Shown piece by piece: positions 8,401 through 16,257 of a DNA stretch of 48,775 bases; position 1 is the stretch's first letter, and each line of letters begins with the position of its first letter. Source of the stretch: a virus. The position numbers were made by a program, and so were the translations under genes. A model generated the notes under the pieces. The model did no database searches. It had not been told where the DNA came from and saw only the letters and a program-made list of their open reading frames with translations. The stretch lies in IMG/VR virus record IMGVR_UViG_3300042878_001988, positions 1 through 48,775 of that record; one strand, 5' to 3'.

Positions 8401-10597
8401 AATATTTGGATATGAATTTGGCAATATAATTATAAATAGTGCTACCAAATTAAATATACCAATTCAAAAGTTGAATGAATATGCTGGCAATATTAGGCTT
8501 TTAGGTAAAGGAGGTAACTCATCAGACTTTATAACAACACAAACATTAACAAATCAAGAAGATATTTTCTTTGAATCTTACAGTTTTCAACCAGGAATTG
8601 AATTTAGACCATATGAATCAGATTCTGTTTCATATTATTCTGGTATATTTGGTCGTAATTCACCAATAACTAAACCTTTTATTATTAAATTAGGCCTTAT
8701 TCCTACATTAATTAAGTATATAAAAAATTGGGTAAGTGCTGAACCTATTGATTCTGATAATAATTTTTTTATTGTCAATAGTGAACGTGCGGGGAGGGAA
8801 AAGGATTATCCAAAGAAGACCCCTATCCAATGGATTGATTCAAAATATAGCAATTCAAAATTGGATTTTAATGGTGGTACATATATGGTTGGTAAAGGTG
8901 ATGTTGTGGCAAATAATAAATATGATATTAATCCATTTGAATTTGATAATTTCATGTTATACTATTCATATAGTTCGCATTTAGAATTAAAGAATAGAAA
9001 GTTATCTCATTCTAATAGTAACAAAATTATTTTAAGAACAGATAGGCTACCAACATCAGATGGTTTAGATGGTAAAAATTGGTATAGTAATGGGGTTGGT
9101 ATATTACAACAAAATAACTCTTTTACAATATATAAATATCCTAAAAAATCAACAGGAGAAAATTCACCCTTATATATTAATGCTGGTTTTGATGCTGATA
9201 TTTTGGCAAATGATTTAGAGGGGCTACCAGGGTATGCAAGTGTAAATACATCATTTAATTCTTGTAAAGATTTAGTTCCCCTATCTTGTTATGAAAATAA
9301 AAATGATTCAGAAACATTATCTATAACTGAAAAATGTAAGTCAACTAAAAGACAATCTATATATATTAAGGATGGTTGTTACCAATTAGTTAGACGACCT
9401 ATACTTGATTTATTGCCAGACATTGATGCATTCCGTGAATGGGCTTTTAGGTTTAAATTAAATTATGGTTTATGTAGAGGTATTGTATCAGAAACATTTG
9501 TTAATAACTGGGTTAATGGATCTTTGTTTATGCCATCATTTAAATCAAACACTATTGGTGCATATAGAAATAATCCACAATATTGCAAGGATATTGTTTA
9601 TTATGATAATACAACTTCAAACTTTTATTATAGAAGTTCCCCTTATTATAGTGGAACAACTATGGGGCAATTTGTTGGCAACCAGAATAATTATATTGCA
9701 AACAAGTTAAATTATTATAATTTAATGTATCCAACAACCATAATTAATTTGGGTATTAAAAATAAGTTATTAATTGGGTCAAGGGGATTTGATACTTATG
9801 GATATATGGTAAATCAAATAAATTATACAAGTTATTCAGATAATTCTGATTTAATTAACATGTTTGTTATGAGTAGGGTTTTGGATTCTAGTATATTGAA
9901 AAATCTTAATAAGAATACTAATATAACAATAAATTCATTTTTTAGTAGAAATGGTAAAAAGGTAGATGGTGATTTGGCACAATTAATGTCTATTAATTCA
10001 GAATTTGGCGTTGTGAAGTTTTCATCAGAATTTTATTCTTTCACCAATAATAATTCACCATCTTTAATTTTTAGAGAAAAGGGTAGAAATTATATGGGGG
10101 TATTTTATTCATCATTGCAAGATGATTTAACCTATAAAGATTATATATCACCTGGTAGGATTGGTTTTAGAGATAGTATTACAAATTCATTAATCCCAAG
10201 ATATTTTGATATTAGATCACAAGAGGTTCCATTTTATTCTTGGGAATTGGCAGAAAATTCTAATAGCATTTTTGGAACAGACAAGAATAATTGGGGAACA
10301 CAAAAAGTTGATATTGTTGCAAAAAAGTATCAATCTCTTGAAAGAATTAAACCCAGAAATAATGATACAGCAAAGTTTAGTGAATATGATAGCACAGATT
10401 ATTTTGTTTCAGACAATTCAGATATAGCATATAATTCACATAGGGGTTATATATATTCTGATATAAATGGTAAATATAATAAAACTAAACAAGAAAATAC
10501 AAAATTTGTTGTTGGTGCACCATTTCATTTTTATTTTGGAATAAAGAAAGGATTTTCATCTTTGGATAAATTTAAAACAAAATATTTGAATGAATAA
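5495..10597 (+). CDS. Giant virion protein with carboxypeptidase-regulatory-like domain and membrane-like core
   Basis: The protein has about 1700 residues; the ATG at 5495 is chosen over the adjacent TTG at 5492. Near residues 50-170 there is a carboxypeptidase-regulatory-like beta-sandwich (GRITANNGFGLANARVSVFI, and later a TNDSGDYMIFGVPIGG strand pair). A very hydrophobic stretch (about 490-605) contains four or five possible membrane helices and ends in a Lys-rich block. Directly after it, near 623-628, is a cysteine cluster C-x-x-C-x-C. The remaining 1000 residues are Asn/Tyr-rich and beta-like with no family I recognise. It lies between gp6-like and other virion genes, so a baseplate, tail-tip or delivered protein is likely. 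The membrane-like core is unusual for a baseplate part and may insert into the host envelope. Function is inference. Confidence 0.7.
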   Translation: MQNTYRIKTNIGQDNFVNFQLDQNIEFLEILSFKVRQSDIYTLDCANYGVVAGRITANNGFGLANARVSVFIPLSTEDEDNALINSIYPYKSIGDKNEEGYRYNLLPYEPSYEGHVATGNFPSLNDVLAKNQYIEVYEKYYKFTVKTNDSGDYMIFGVPIGGHTVFMDLDLSDIGAFSLTPQDLIRMGRAAEGQFKGNSFQASTDLESLPQIVSLSKGIEVSPFWGDPETCDSTINRVDFDLRTDASIDIQPTSIFIGSIFGTNNIDSVKLNCGVKESLGNLCLLETGPGLIQSIRQTKSIDSDGLPILEFYELDNGGRVIDGDGTWVVEMPMNLDYIITDENGNLQITEDETIGIPTRGKYRFNIKWEDSISLTNTTRKANFLVPNIKEYGWTEGGGNPSSSGSNDEAKKAQSGSYYFGLDWKKYTNKIAAINCEDTFYEFEYNKVYTVSGLVDQYQGGTNKGKFIGIKEIGDRSCEQVINKYPVNDGVKNFDLFYYLFSIILQIIQFINIPLIFGYHLISFLWNFMAVILLPAIIVLLGFFIKNYISNVIKNYAISVALFSAGIIPTLPTFASFLLFQISKDLLLLGPILFLLVYLTINFKKIVKKKLKLIHLPNITYPNCEFCICDMEEVDVDLGSGIQNNGVLSQVSNYTLYYDKLSQNFDWKLMGNIIENNTSDNINYKDSFNYEDDKPLLLFTIAQSIGGRTDNSSGINPKKIGETDIKMPRSDEFQLIQIDKKISIYSETLPIGERINYFNLRENYFYEKNKVKVTFANDIIENRNKFHYDNVIVLLSEAYFDSGDILSFVNNSLSKDPNFLVTGTTIEGEIIYGVNGTTKITNTNNIINVKYANTQDTEGSQTYKLPFITGATSTSYYASDIEYFQVITGITYSDYIKLSDTNTKGYLPSVLTSPAVLRVKIGGQGTPGDELVVDNPIQYFNGIENQYVLILQRGVDPYSPEYDNKYDLSKIFGYEFGNIIINSATKLNIPIQKLNEYAGNIRLLGKGGNSSDFITTQTLTNQEDIFFESYSFQPGIEFRPYESDSVSYYSGIFGRNSPITKPFIIKLGLIPTLIKYIKNWVSAEPIDSDNNFFIVNSERAGREKDYPKKTPIQWIDSKYSNSKLDFNGGTYMVGKGDVVANNKYDINPFEFDNFMLYYSYSSHLELKNRKLSHSNSNKIILRTDRLPTSDGLDGKNWYSNGVGILQQNNSFTIYKYPKKSTGENSPLYINAGFDADILANDLEGLPGYASVNTSFNSCKDLVPLSCYENKNDSETLSITEKCKSTKRQSIYIKDGCYQLVRRPILDLLPDIDAFREWAFRFKLNYGLCRGIVSETFVNNWVNGSLFMPSFKSNTIGAYRNNPQYCKDIVYYDNTTSNFYYRSSPYYSGTTMGQFVGNQNNYIANKLNYYNLMYPTTIINLGIKNKLLIGSRGFDTYGYMVNQINYTSYSDNSDLINMFVMSRVLDSSILKNLNKNTNITINSFFSRNGKKVDGDLAQLMSINSEFGVVKFSSEFYSFTNNNSPSLIFREKGRNYMGVFYSSLQDDLTYKDYISPGRIGFRDSITNSLIPRYFDIRSQEVPFYSWELAENSNSIFGTDKNNWGTQKVDIVAKKYQSLERIKPRNNDTAKFSEYDSTDYFVSDNSDIAYNSHRGYIYSDINGKYNKTKQENTKFVVGAPFHFYFGIKKGFSSLDKFKTKYLNE

Positions 10598-12251
10598 CTA
10601 TATTATAGTACCAAGCATTTATAGAAATAAGATTGGGGATGAAATTGATTCACAAATATCAGTTGACCTTGTTAATTCATCCAAAGAATTAATTGAATTT
10701 GATAGAAGTGTTAACATAGATTTAAAGGAATTGTATGAGAAGGAGAAGAGTGCATCATTTAAGATACGACCAGTTTATAACATAAGTTATTTATATAATA
10801 ATATATATTCTGGAACAACAACAACCAAATATGAAGATGAATTAATTTATCCATTAAAATCTTCATTAATCATTCAATCTAAAAATGTTAGAAAGGGGTT
10901 ATTACAATCTTATGAGTTTGATTTTTTTAGACCAAAAACAACAACTGCTTTTGGTTTTGAAAGCATTAGTGCATTTACATATAATTGGAATTATTATTTA
11001 ACTTATCCATCTTCTGAAGATAATAAAAAGATATTAAATATTGGTTTTAAGGGAAAAGATTTTGAATGGGTTGCTGGTGATGGCATTCCATTTGTTTCTG
11101 AAAATATAACAATTAATGGTTTTAATGTGACAAAAATTATTTGTGGATTAAATCATAATTTGAATTTAGGGGAGAGTGTGATGATTAAAATTGGTAATAA
11201 TGAATCTTTGCATAATATATTATCATTTGGTGATGGTTCTTTTAATTCTGAAAAGACTATAATTAACATCATTAACATTAATGATAAAATAAAAGGAAAT
11301 GTATATGGAACATTAAGGCGTGTTACAAATAGTGCCAATAGCGGTGAAACCATTTCAAAATATTATATTAGAAAACACAAAGTTATAAAAGGGGGTGATA
11401 GAGTTGTTGCCACAAAAGCAGGATTTCAATCTGGTATTTATGATGGGATAGAAACATTAAGTTATGATGATAATAATAATAAATTCCCAACAAAAAGAAT
11501 AGGTTCAAATAAATCATATAATTTTACCATACAGGATGAAATTGATATTGAAGGAATTGTTGATAATAGAAACAGACCTTTAACTGAATTATATTTAACA
11601 ATTTTATTTAAAGGGTATTCTGGGTTTTTTGCATCAAAAAATAAACCAATGAAACAAGGCTGGGATTTTAATAGAAGTGAGTCAGTTAGTGATTGGTGGG
11701 ATGATAGCAACACATTATCCAATAGCAATATTATGGCAATATCATATTCAGATGACGCAAAATCAAATTTTTATTATTACAATCCCCCCAATGAATTTGA
11801 TGGTGATTTTTGTGAATATAATGAATATAATCAAGAGGAGATTGTTATTTCAGATTTTTATTATAAAATAAAACATAATGAAAGTGTTTTTAGGGTTGCT
11901 GGTTATGATAATAATAAGTCAGGATATTATTATAAGCCACATAATAGAATGACATTAAAGGTATTTTCAAATTATGTTGAATCAGTTGGTTTAACATCAA
12001 AAGATAACATCCCAAGCTATGCATTCTATTCAAAATTTGATGCCCAATTTAGGTGGAGAGATATTTATAGTGTTGGTTTTTTTGATGAGAATTCAAATGG
12101 GGTTAATTACCCATATGTTAATGATACATTTTATCCATTTTCAGATGTAATATTCAAATTAATACCAGATACTTCTGGGTATGATTTTAATTCATTATTA
12201 AATGATGGGAGCGGTGTTGTTGTAAAACCTATTATTGATGAGTGTGAATAA
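10590..12251 (+). CDS. Putative virion protein, unknown function
   Basis: This 553-residue protein starts inside the last codons of the giant virion gene (8-base overlap), which points to translational coupling and a linked role. I do not recognise a family. It has no signal peptide, membrane segment or cysteine motif. It is rich in Tyr, Asn, Ser and Ile and looks beta-rich, with many short turns, like the C-terminal part of its upstream neighbour. Its own 3' end overlaps the next gene by 14 bases. By position it is a structural protein of the baseplate periphery or of a fiber attachment, but nothing in the sequence is diagnostic. Confidence 0.6.
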   Translation: MNNYIIVPSIYRNKIGDEIDSQISVDLVNSSKELIEFDRSVNIDLKELYEKEKSASFKIRPVYNISYLYNNIYSGTTTTKYEDELIYPLKSSLIIQSKNVRKGLLQSYEFDFFRPKTTTAFGFESISAFTYNWNYYLTYPSSEDNKKILNIGFKGKDFEWVAGDGIPFVSENITINGFNVTKIICGLNHNLNLGESVMIKIGNNESLHNILSFGDGSFNSEKTIINIININDKIKGNVYGTLRRVTNSANSGETISKYYIRKHKVIKGGDRVVATKAGFQSGIYDGIETLSYDDNNNKFPTKRIGSNKSYNFTIQDEIDIEGIVDNRNRPLTELYLTILFKGYSGFFASKNKPMKQGWDFNRSESVSDWWDDSNTLSNSNIMAISYSDDAKSNFYYYNPPNEFDGDFCEYNEYNQEEIVISDFYYKIKHNESVFRVAGYDNNKSGYYYKPHNRMTLKVFSNYVESVGLTSKDNIPSYAFYSKFDAQFRWRDIYSVGFFDENSNGVNYPYVNDTFYPFSDVIFKLIPDTSGYDFNSLLNDGSGVVVKPIIDECE

Positions 12252-12798
12252 ATATAAATTAAGATTACCAAATGTTAATGATTTAACCATAAGCATTCCT
12301 GTTAGTATTAATGTGGAAAATTTAGGTCAAGATGATGTTATTGAACAATATGAAGATACAATAATTAGCAATGCAATAAATGATAAGATAGATTACGAGA
12401 TAGTTAGATTTCAACATAAGGGATATTTTCCTCCAATTCCAGTGTCAGCATCGCCAACACCAACACCAACCCCAACACCAACCCCAACTATGACCTCTAC
12501 TGTAACACCAACCAATACGACAACACCAACATATACACCAACACCATCAGTTACACCAACTATACAACCATCAGCATCTGCTACACCAACATTTACACCA
12601 ACCCCATCAATAACACCAACTATAACACCAACAACTTCAATAACACCATCAATAACACCAACCATAACACCAACAACTTCAATAACACCAACAAATACAA
12701 CAACTCCAACAATGACGCCAACACCATCAGCAACGGAATTAAGATATTATTCATCAAATAATCTAATAGTATTCAATCAAAATTGTAATTCAAATTAA
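12238..12798 (+). CDS. Virion-associated protein with long Thr-Pro linker
   Basis: The 186-residue protein has three parts: an N-terminal section of about 70 residues, a low-complexity Thr-Pro tract (about 71-166) built of units such as TPTPT, TPTITPT and TPSIT, and a short C-terminal end of about 20 residues. The ATG at 12238 is chosen; the in-frame TTG one codon earlier is less likely. It overlaps the previous gene by 14 bases. Thr-Pro tracts are extended, stiff linkers and are common O-glycosylation substrates in other systems. The same kind of tract occurs in three other genes here (21409, 21961, 40271). The short tail after the linker could bind the next gene product. Function unknown. 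Confidence 0.65.
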   Translation: MSVNKYKLRLPNVNDLTISIPVSINVENLGQDDVIEQYEDTIISNAINDKIDYEIVRFQHKGYFPPIPVSASPTPTPTPTPTPTMTSTVTPTNTTTPTYTPTPSVTPTIQPSASATPTFTPTPSITPTITPTTSITPSITPTITPTTSITPTNTTTPTMTPTPSATELRYYSSNNLIVFNQNCNSN

Positions 12799-12799
12799 T

Positions 12800-13705
12800 A
12801 TGAGTGAATTTAACGTATATGCGCCAACACCTGGTAGTGGATGTTCAAGTTGGTTTAATCATGCAACTAGTGGTGATGCTTGTAATTCAATATTTTGCAC
12901 AACAATACCAACAACTTGTGTGGGGGATTGTGATAAGTTATATGTGACAAACCAAAGAACTCCACAGAGAATAGAGATTAATGATATTATTTACATTGGG
13001 ACAGATACTGGTTATGAGATATTACCTGAAGGTTGGTATGTTAGCAGTACAAAGGGTACGGTATTCAATATTAATTCAAGTGGTGTTTTGATAAGTGTCA
13101 ATACTTGTTCTGGTACAACTTATGTTACAGATTTGGATGGGAATTATTATGGTACAGCTACCATTGGAACACAAACTTGGTTTACAGAAAATTTAAGAAC
13201 AACAAGGTATAATAATGGTGCTGATATTCCAAATGTAACTAATAGTACAACTTGGAGTAATTTAACAATTGGTGCTTATTGTGCATATAATAATAATAAT
13301 ATTGATAATTGTTTTGGGTATTTGTATAATTTTTATGCAACAACTAATCTATGTCCAACCGAGTATAGAGTTCCCACATTGGCTGACTATGCAACTTTAT
13401 CCACATATCTGGGGGGTAATAGTATTTCAGGTGGGAAGATGAAAACAGAAGGAGTTGTATGGTGGGATAGCCCAAATGATGGGGCAACAAATACTAGTGG
13501 ATTTAGTGGTTATCCAGCAGGTAGAAGAGTGTATAATGGTAATTTTAATTTCTTTGGGGAAACGGGTACTTTTTGGACTAATACAACAACTGGATGTATT
13601 GTTAATTTTGCCAAAATAATTCAATTAAAATATAATAATAATAATTTGGATTTCCAATGTGATGATAAAAACAATGGGTATTCGGTTAGATGTATAAAAA
13701 ATTAA
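12800..13705 (+). CDS. FISUMP-domain adhesin-like virion protein
   Basis: Residues about 108-301 match the Fibrobacter succinogenes major paralogous (FISUMP) domain: a TDLDGNYYGTATIGTQTW start, TENLRTTRYNNGADIP, an FGYLYNFYA segment, YRVPTLADYATL, and an NNGYSVRCIKN end. This fold is related to C-type lectin-like and formylglycine-enzyme-like domains, which are used as ligand-binding heads. Cysteines in the N-terminal 100 residues are numerous. The gene starts one base after the Thr-Pro protein stop, so it could be the head carried by that linker. A second FISUMP protein lies at 41929-43059. Role as a host-surface binding protein is inferred from domain and context. C-type-lectin-fold phage proteins are sometimes targets of diversity-generating retroelements, but no reverse transcriptase or template repeat was seen here. 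Confidence 0.75.
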   Translation: MSEFNVYAPTPGSGCSSWFNHATSGDACNSIFCTTIPTTCVGDCDKLYVTNQRTPQRIEINDIIYIGTDTGYEILPEGWYVSSTKGTVFNINSSGVLISVNTCSGTTYVTDLDGNYYGTATIGTQTWFTENLRTTRYNNGADIPNVTNSTTWSNLTIGAYCAYNNNNIDNCFGYLYNFYATTNLCPTEYRVPTLADYATLSTYLGGNSISGGKMKTEGVVWWDSPNDGATNTSGFSGYPAGRRVYNGNFNFFGETGTFWTNTTTGCIVNFAKIIQLKYNNNNLDFQCDDKNNGYSVRCIKN

Positions 13706-13709
13706 TATA

Positions 13710-14300
13710 ATGGCAACAGATTATAGTTTAAATATAAAATTTAATTTTTTACAAGGAATTGATATTACCAATAATATAAATTGGAAGACAACGTATTTGA
13801 CCCCAAATAATGGATATATTGAAAATGATGTAAGATTTAATACAAATAGTTTTAATAATTCATTTTTCAAATTAGATTATTATGACACCCCTTTTAGTAA
13901 ATCGCAAAAATTATATTTTACAACTATATTACAAGCCAGCAATGGAATTCAATCAAATAATTTAATAATTCCAGAGTATTATTTGGATCACGACATTAAT
14001 ACAGAGGGTTTTTATATTTATTGGTTAAGGGATAAGACAATATTTAATCTTGATACTTTTTATGTTAGTGCAACATTTTTCAATGGTAAAACTGGAATGG
14101 TTAAAAGAATGTCAAATATTTGCCAAGGGGATTCAAATTTGAGTGATAGATATAATTTAAATGAAGTTTTTGATTTTCATTATAAATTAAAATTGGATTA
14201 TGATAATAAGACATATGAATATTTTGATATTAAAAAAGATAATAGGATTGGTATTTCTGGATCACCAATTTTATGGTATGAATATATAAGCAGAAAATGA
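13710..14300 (+). CDS. Putative virion protein, unknown function
   Basis: This 196-residue protein has no family I recognise. It is rich in Asn, Tyr, Phe and Asp, has no membrane segment or signal peptide, and appears beta-rich. It begins four bases after the FISUMP gene and its stop overlaps the start of the next gene (ATGA), so it belongs to the same translated unit. By context it is a tail or baseplate accessory protein. Confidence 0.6.
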   Translation: MATDYSLNIKFNFLQGIDITNNINWKTTYLTPNNGYIENDVRFNTNSFNNSFFKLDYYDTPFSKSQKLYFTTILQASNGIQSNNLIIPEYYLDHDINTEGFYIYWLRDKTIFNLDTFYVSATFFNGKTGMVKRMSNICQGDSNLSDRYNLNEVFDFHYKLKLDYDNKTYEYFDIKKDNRIGISGSPILWYEYISRK

Positions 14301-15328
14301 TATATAAAATTAAAATATCCCCTGAGTCGGTATCATCATTAATTAAATACTTTGATTATAGTGGTAAGACAATTGGCGTTTATACTGGTATGACAAATAT
14401 TTTATCAGGTGGGACAAATGGGGCATCAACATTAACAGGATTAACAATTCCTATTTTGTTAACGCAAGATATTGTTGATATGGGGTATTATTCAGAATTT
14501 GATGGTGCAATAACACAAAAAGATGTTGCAACAAACTTTGTATTTTCTGGGGAAAATGATAGTAGAATTTGTGTTTCAAATACCTCAATAGTTAAGACAT
14601 CAACATTGGATTCTACTTATTTGATAGATTGGGGTGATGGGCAAATTGAACAAATGATATCTCCTAAATTGTGCCATACTTATACCAAATCAGATGGGGA
14701 ATTTACTTTAACATTAACACAAAGAAATAATTTTGGTTCAAACATTGTCAGTAAGACAATAAAAAAACCATTTAAATTAGCTACCATATCAAATCCATTT
14801 GGCACAACATCATATATACCAAATGCTGGTCCTTGGAAGAATACTAATATAAATTATGATTATATCTTCACAGGGGATACTGGATTAAAAAAATATTCAT
14901 ACAATGATGTTAGTTCAGTTGATGTGTCTGGTTATACAAAATCAAGATTAAATGATTTGGCTATTTATGGTAAAGATGAATTTAAAGTTGGTAAGTTGGT
15001 AAATAAAAATGGTTTTGAGGGAAAATTAACAGAAATTAAAGAAACCATTTTCACAGCATATACCATTAGCAATATTGATTATATTGATTATCAAAATGGA
15101 ATAACAATATTTAAAACAAATATTAAAAAAGAGCCAATATACCCAAGTCCAATTGTTAAAAATGATTTATTAATGAAGAGCGTTTCTGATGTTCAAATTT
15201 TTTCAAATGTTTTTATTGAGAGGGGGAAAAATTCTGGATATGAAAGAGTTCAAAGACTTGGTGAGGTGAGAACTTTGTTAGATATGGAAAAATATGGATA
15301 TGGATATTTTAATTTAACAAATAAATAA
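14297..15328 (+). CDS. Putative virion protein with PKD-like domain
   Basis: This 343-residue protein overlaps its upstream neighbour by ATGA. Near residues 90-160 there is a PKD-like beta-sandwich: LIDWGDGQIE (about 109-118) followed by an HTYTKSDGEFTLTLT strand pair (about 127-141). The WGDG and HTY pattern is the usual PKD signature. PKD domains are common in surface adhesins of Bacteroidota and in phage receptor-binding or spacer regions. The flanking regions are beta-rich with no family I recognise. The role is probably structural or adhesive in the tail. Confidence 0.65.
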   Translation: MIYKIKISPESVSSLIKYFDYSGKTIGVYTGMTNILSGGTNGASTLTGLTIPILLTQDIVDMGYYSEFDGAITQKDVATNFVFSGENDSRICVSNTSIVKTSTLDSTYLIDWGDGQIEQMISPKLCHTYTKSDGEFTLTLTQRNNFGSNIVSKTIKKPFKLATISNPFGTTSYIPNAGPWKNTNINYDYIFTGDTGLKKYSYNDVSSVDVSGYTKSRLNDLAIYGKDEFKVGKLVNKNGFEGKLTEIKETIFTAYTISNIDYIDYQNGITIFKTNIKKEPIYPSPIVKNDLLMKSVSDVQIFSNVFIERGKNSGYERVQRLGEVRTLLDMEKYGYGYFNLTNK

Positions 15329-15337
15329 AGAATAAAC

Positions 15338-15345
15338 TATTTATA
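15338..15345 (+). promoter_or_regulatory. TATTTATA motif
   Basis: A perfect TATTTATA lies 18 bases before the ATG at 15364, in a 35-base gap that interrupts an otherwise overlapping run of genes. This suggests a new transcript begins here. Confidence 0.5.
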
Positions 15346-15363
15346 TTAATATAAAAAAAAATT

Positions 15364-16257
15364 ATGGCAATTGGTACATATGGCACGGTTAGACCTAGTG
15401 ATGTAAATCCTGAAGATGTTGAGATTATAATGGTTTACTCCCCAACCAGGGATCAGAGTGAAACAATTGTGCAAAAAAAATTATCAGCAACTGATATTTT
15501 GACCCCTTATTTTGAGGATGCAAATAATGTTGAATTATTGGGGGGTTTATATAAGTTAACATTACCAGCAACAGAATTTAATGCATTGGGTTATTATACT
15601 GTTTATTTAAGACCAGCACAAATTAGAACAAAAATTACTGATTGTGGGGTGTTAAGTGCTCTTCCTAATGTTAAGGGGATTGTTATCAATTTGGATAATG
15701 TTCCAGCAGACTTTAGAAATAAATTTGCATCACCCCAAGAGTTGGTTGGGTATCGTGTTGAATATTTAAATAATAAACAAAAAGTTCCAAATTTCTTTAG
15801 AATAGTTACATCATCTTTTTTTTGTGAACCCATAGTGACAAATGAAGTAAATACTAGTGTAAAATCAATTAGATATAGATATGTTGATAATGACACTAAT
15901 TTGGTGTTTTTAACATTATCACCAAGTAGTTCACCTTCAAACAAAACCAATGCAGTTCCATTTATTGGGCAGCCAAATCAAGAAATTATTATAACAAATA
16001 GTTATTTCAACCCCACAACGCTTGAAATTGAAATGGTTGAACATGATATATCCACATTGGCAATTGGTTTATTTGGCAACCAAACTAAATCAGTTGAAGA
16101 TGGTATCTATACTTTATATGATACAGCAAATAATATTTACAAACAATATAATTTATTTGAAGTTAGAAACCAATTTACTAATTTATTATATGAAGTTAGA
16201 CAAGATAGGGGGGATGATGTTGACATAAGTAAAAATTTAGATAATATACTAGAATAA
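15364..16257 (+). CDS. Putative baseplate/tail structural protein, unknown family
   Basis: This 297-residue protein begins a new transcription unit (TATTTATA motif 18 bases upstream). It contains mixed alpha/beta sequence without membrane segments. The opening GTYGTVRPSDVNPEDVEIIM and the central YYTVYLRPAQIRTKI stretch are ordered and globular, unlike the low-complexity neighbours. The stop codon overlaps the start of the next gene (TAATG), a tail-protein-I-like gene, so the two products probably act together in the baseplate. No family recognised. Confidence 0.6.
   Translation: MAIGTYGTVRPSDVNPEDVEIIMVYSPTRDQSETIVQKKLSATDILTPYFEDANNVELLGGLYKLTLPATEFNALGYYTVYLRPAQIRTKITDCGVLSALPNVKGIVINLDNVPADFRNKFASPQELVGYRVEYLNNKQKVPNFFRIVTSSFFCEPIVTNEVNTSVKSIRYRYVDNDTNLVFLTLSPSSSPSNKTNAVPFIGQPNQEIIITNSYFNPTTLEIEMVEHDISTLAIGLFGNQTKSVEDGIYTLYDTANNIYKQYNLFEVRNQFTNLLYEVRQDRGDDVDISKNLDNILE

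Noticed and set aside
12800-13705. Diversity-generating retroelement target
   Set aside because: The fold would fit, but no template repeat or reverse transcriptase occurs in this window, so it is kept as a check and not as a claim.
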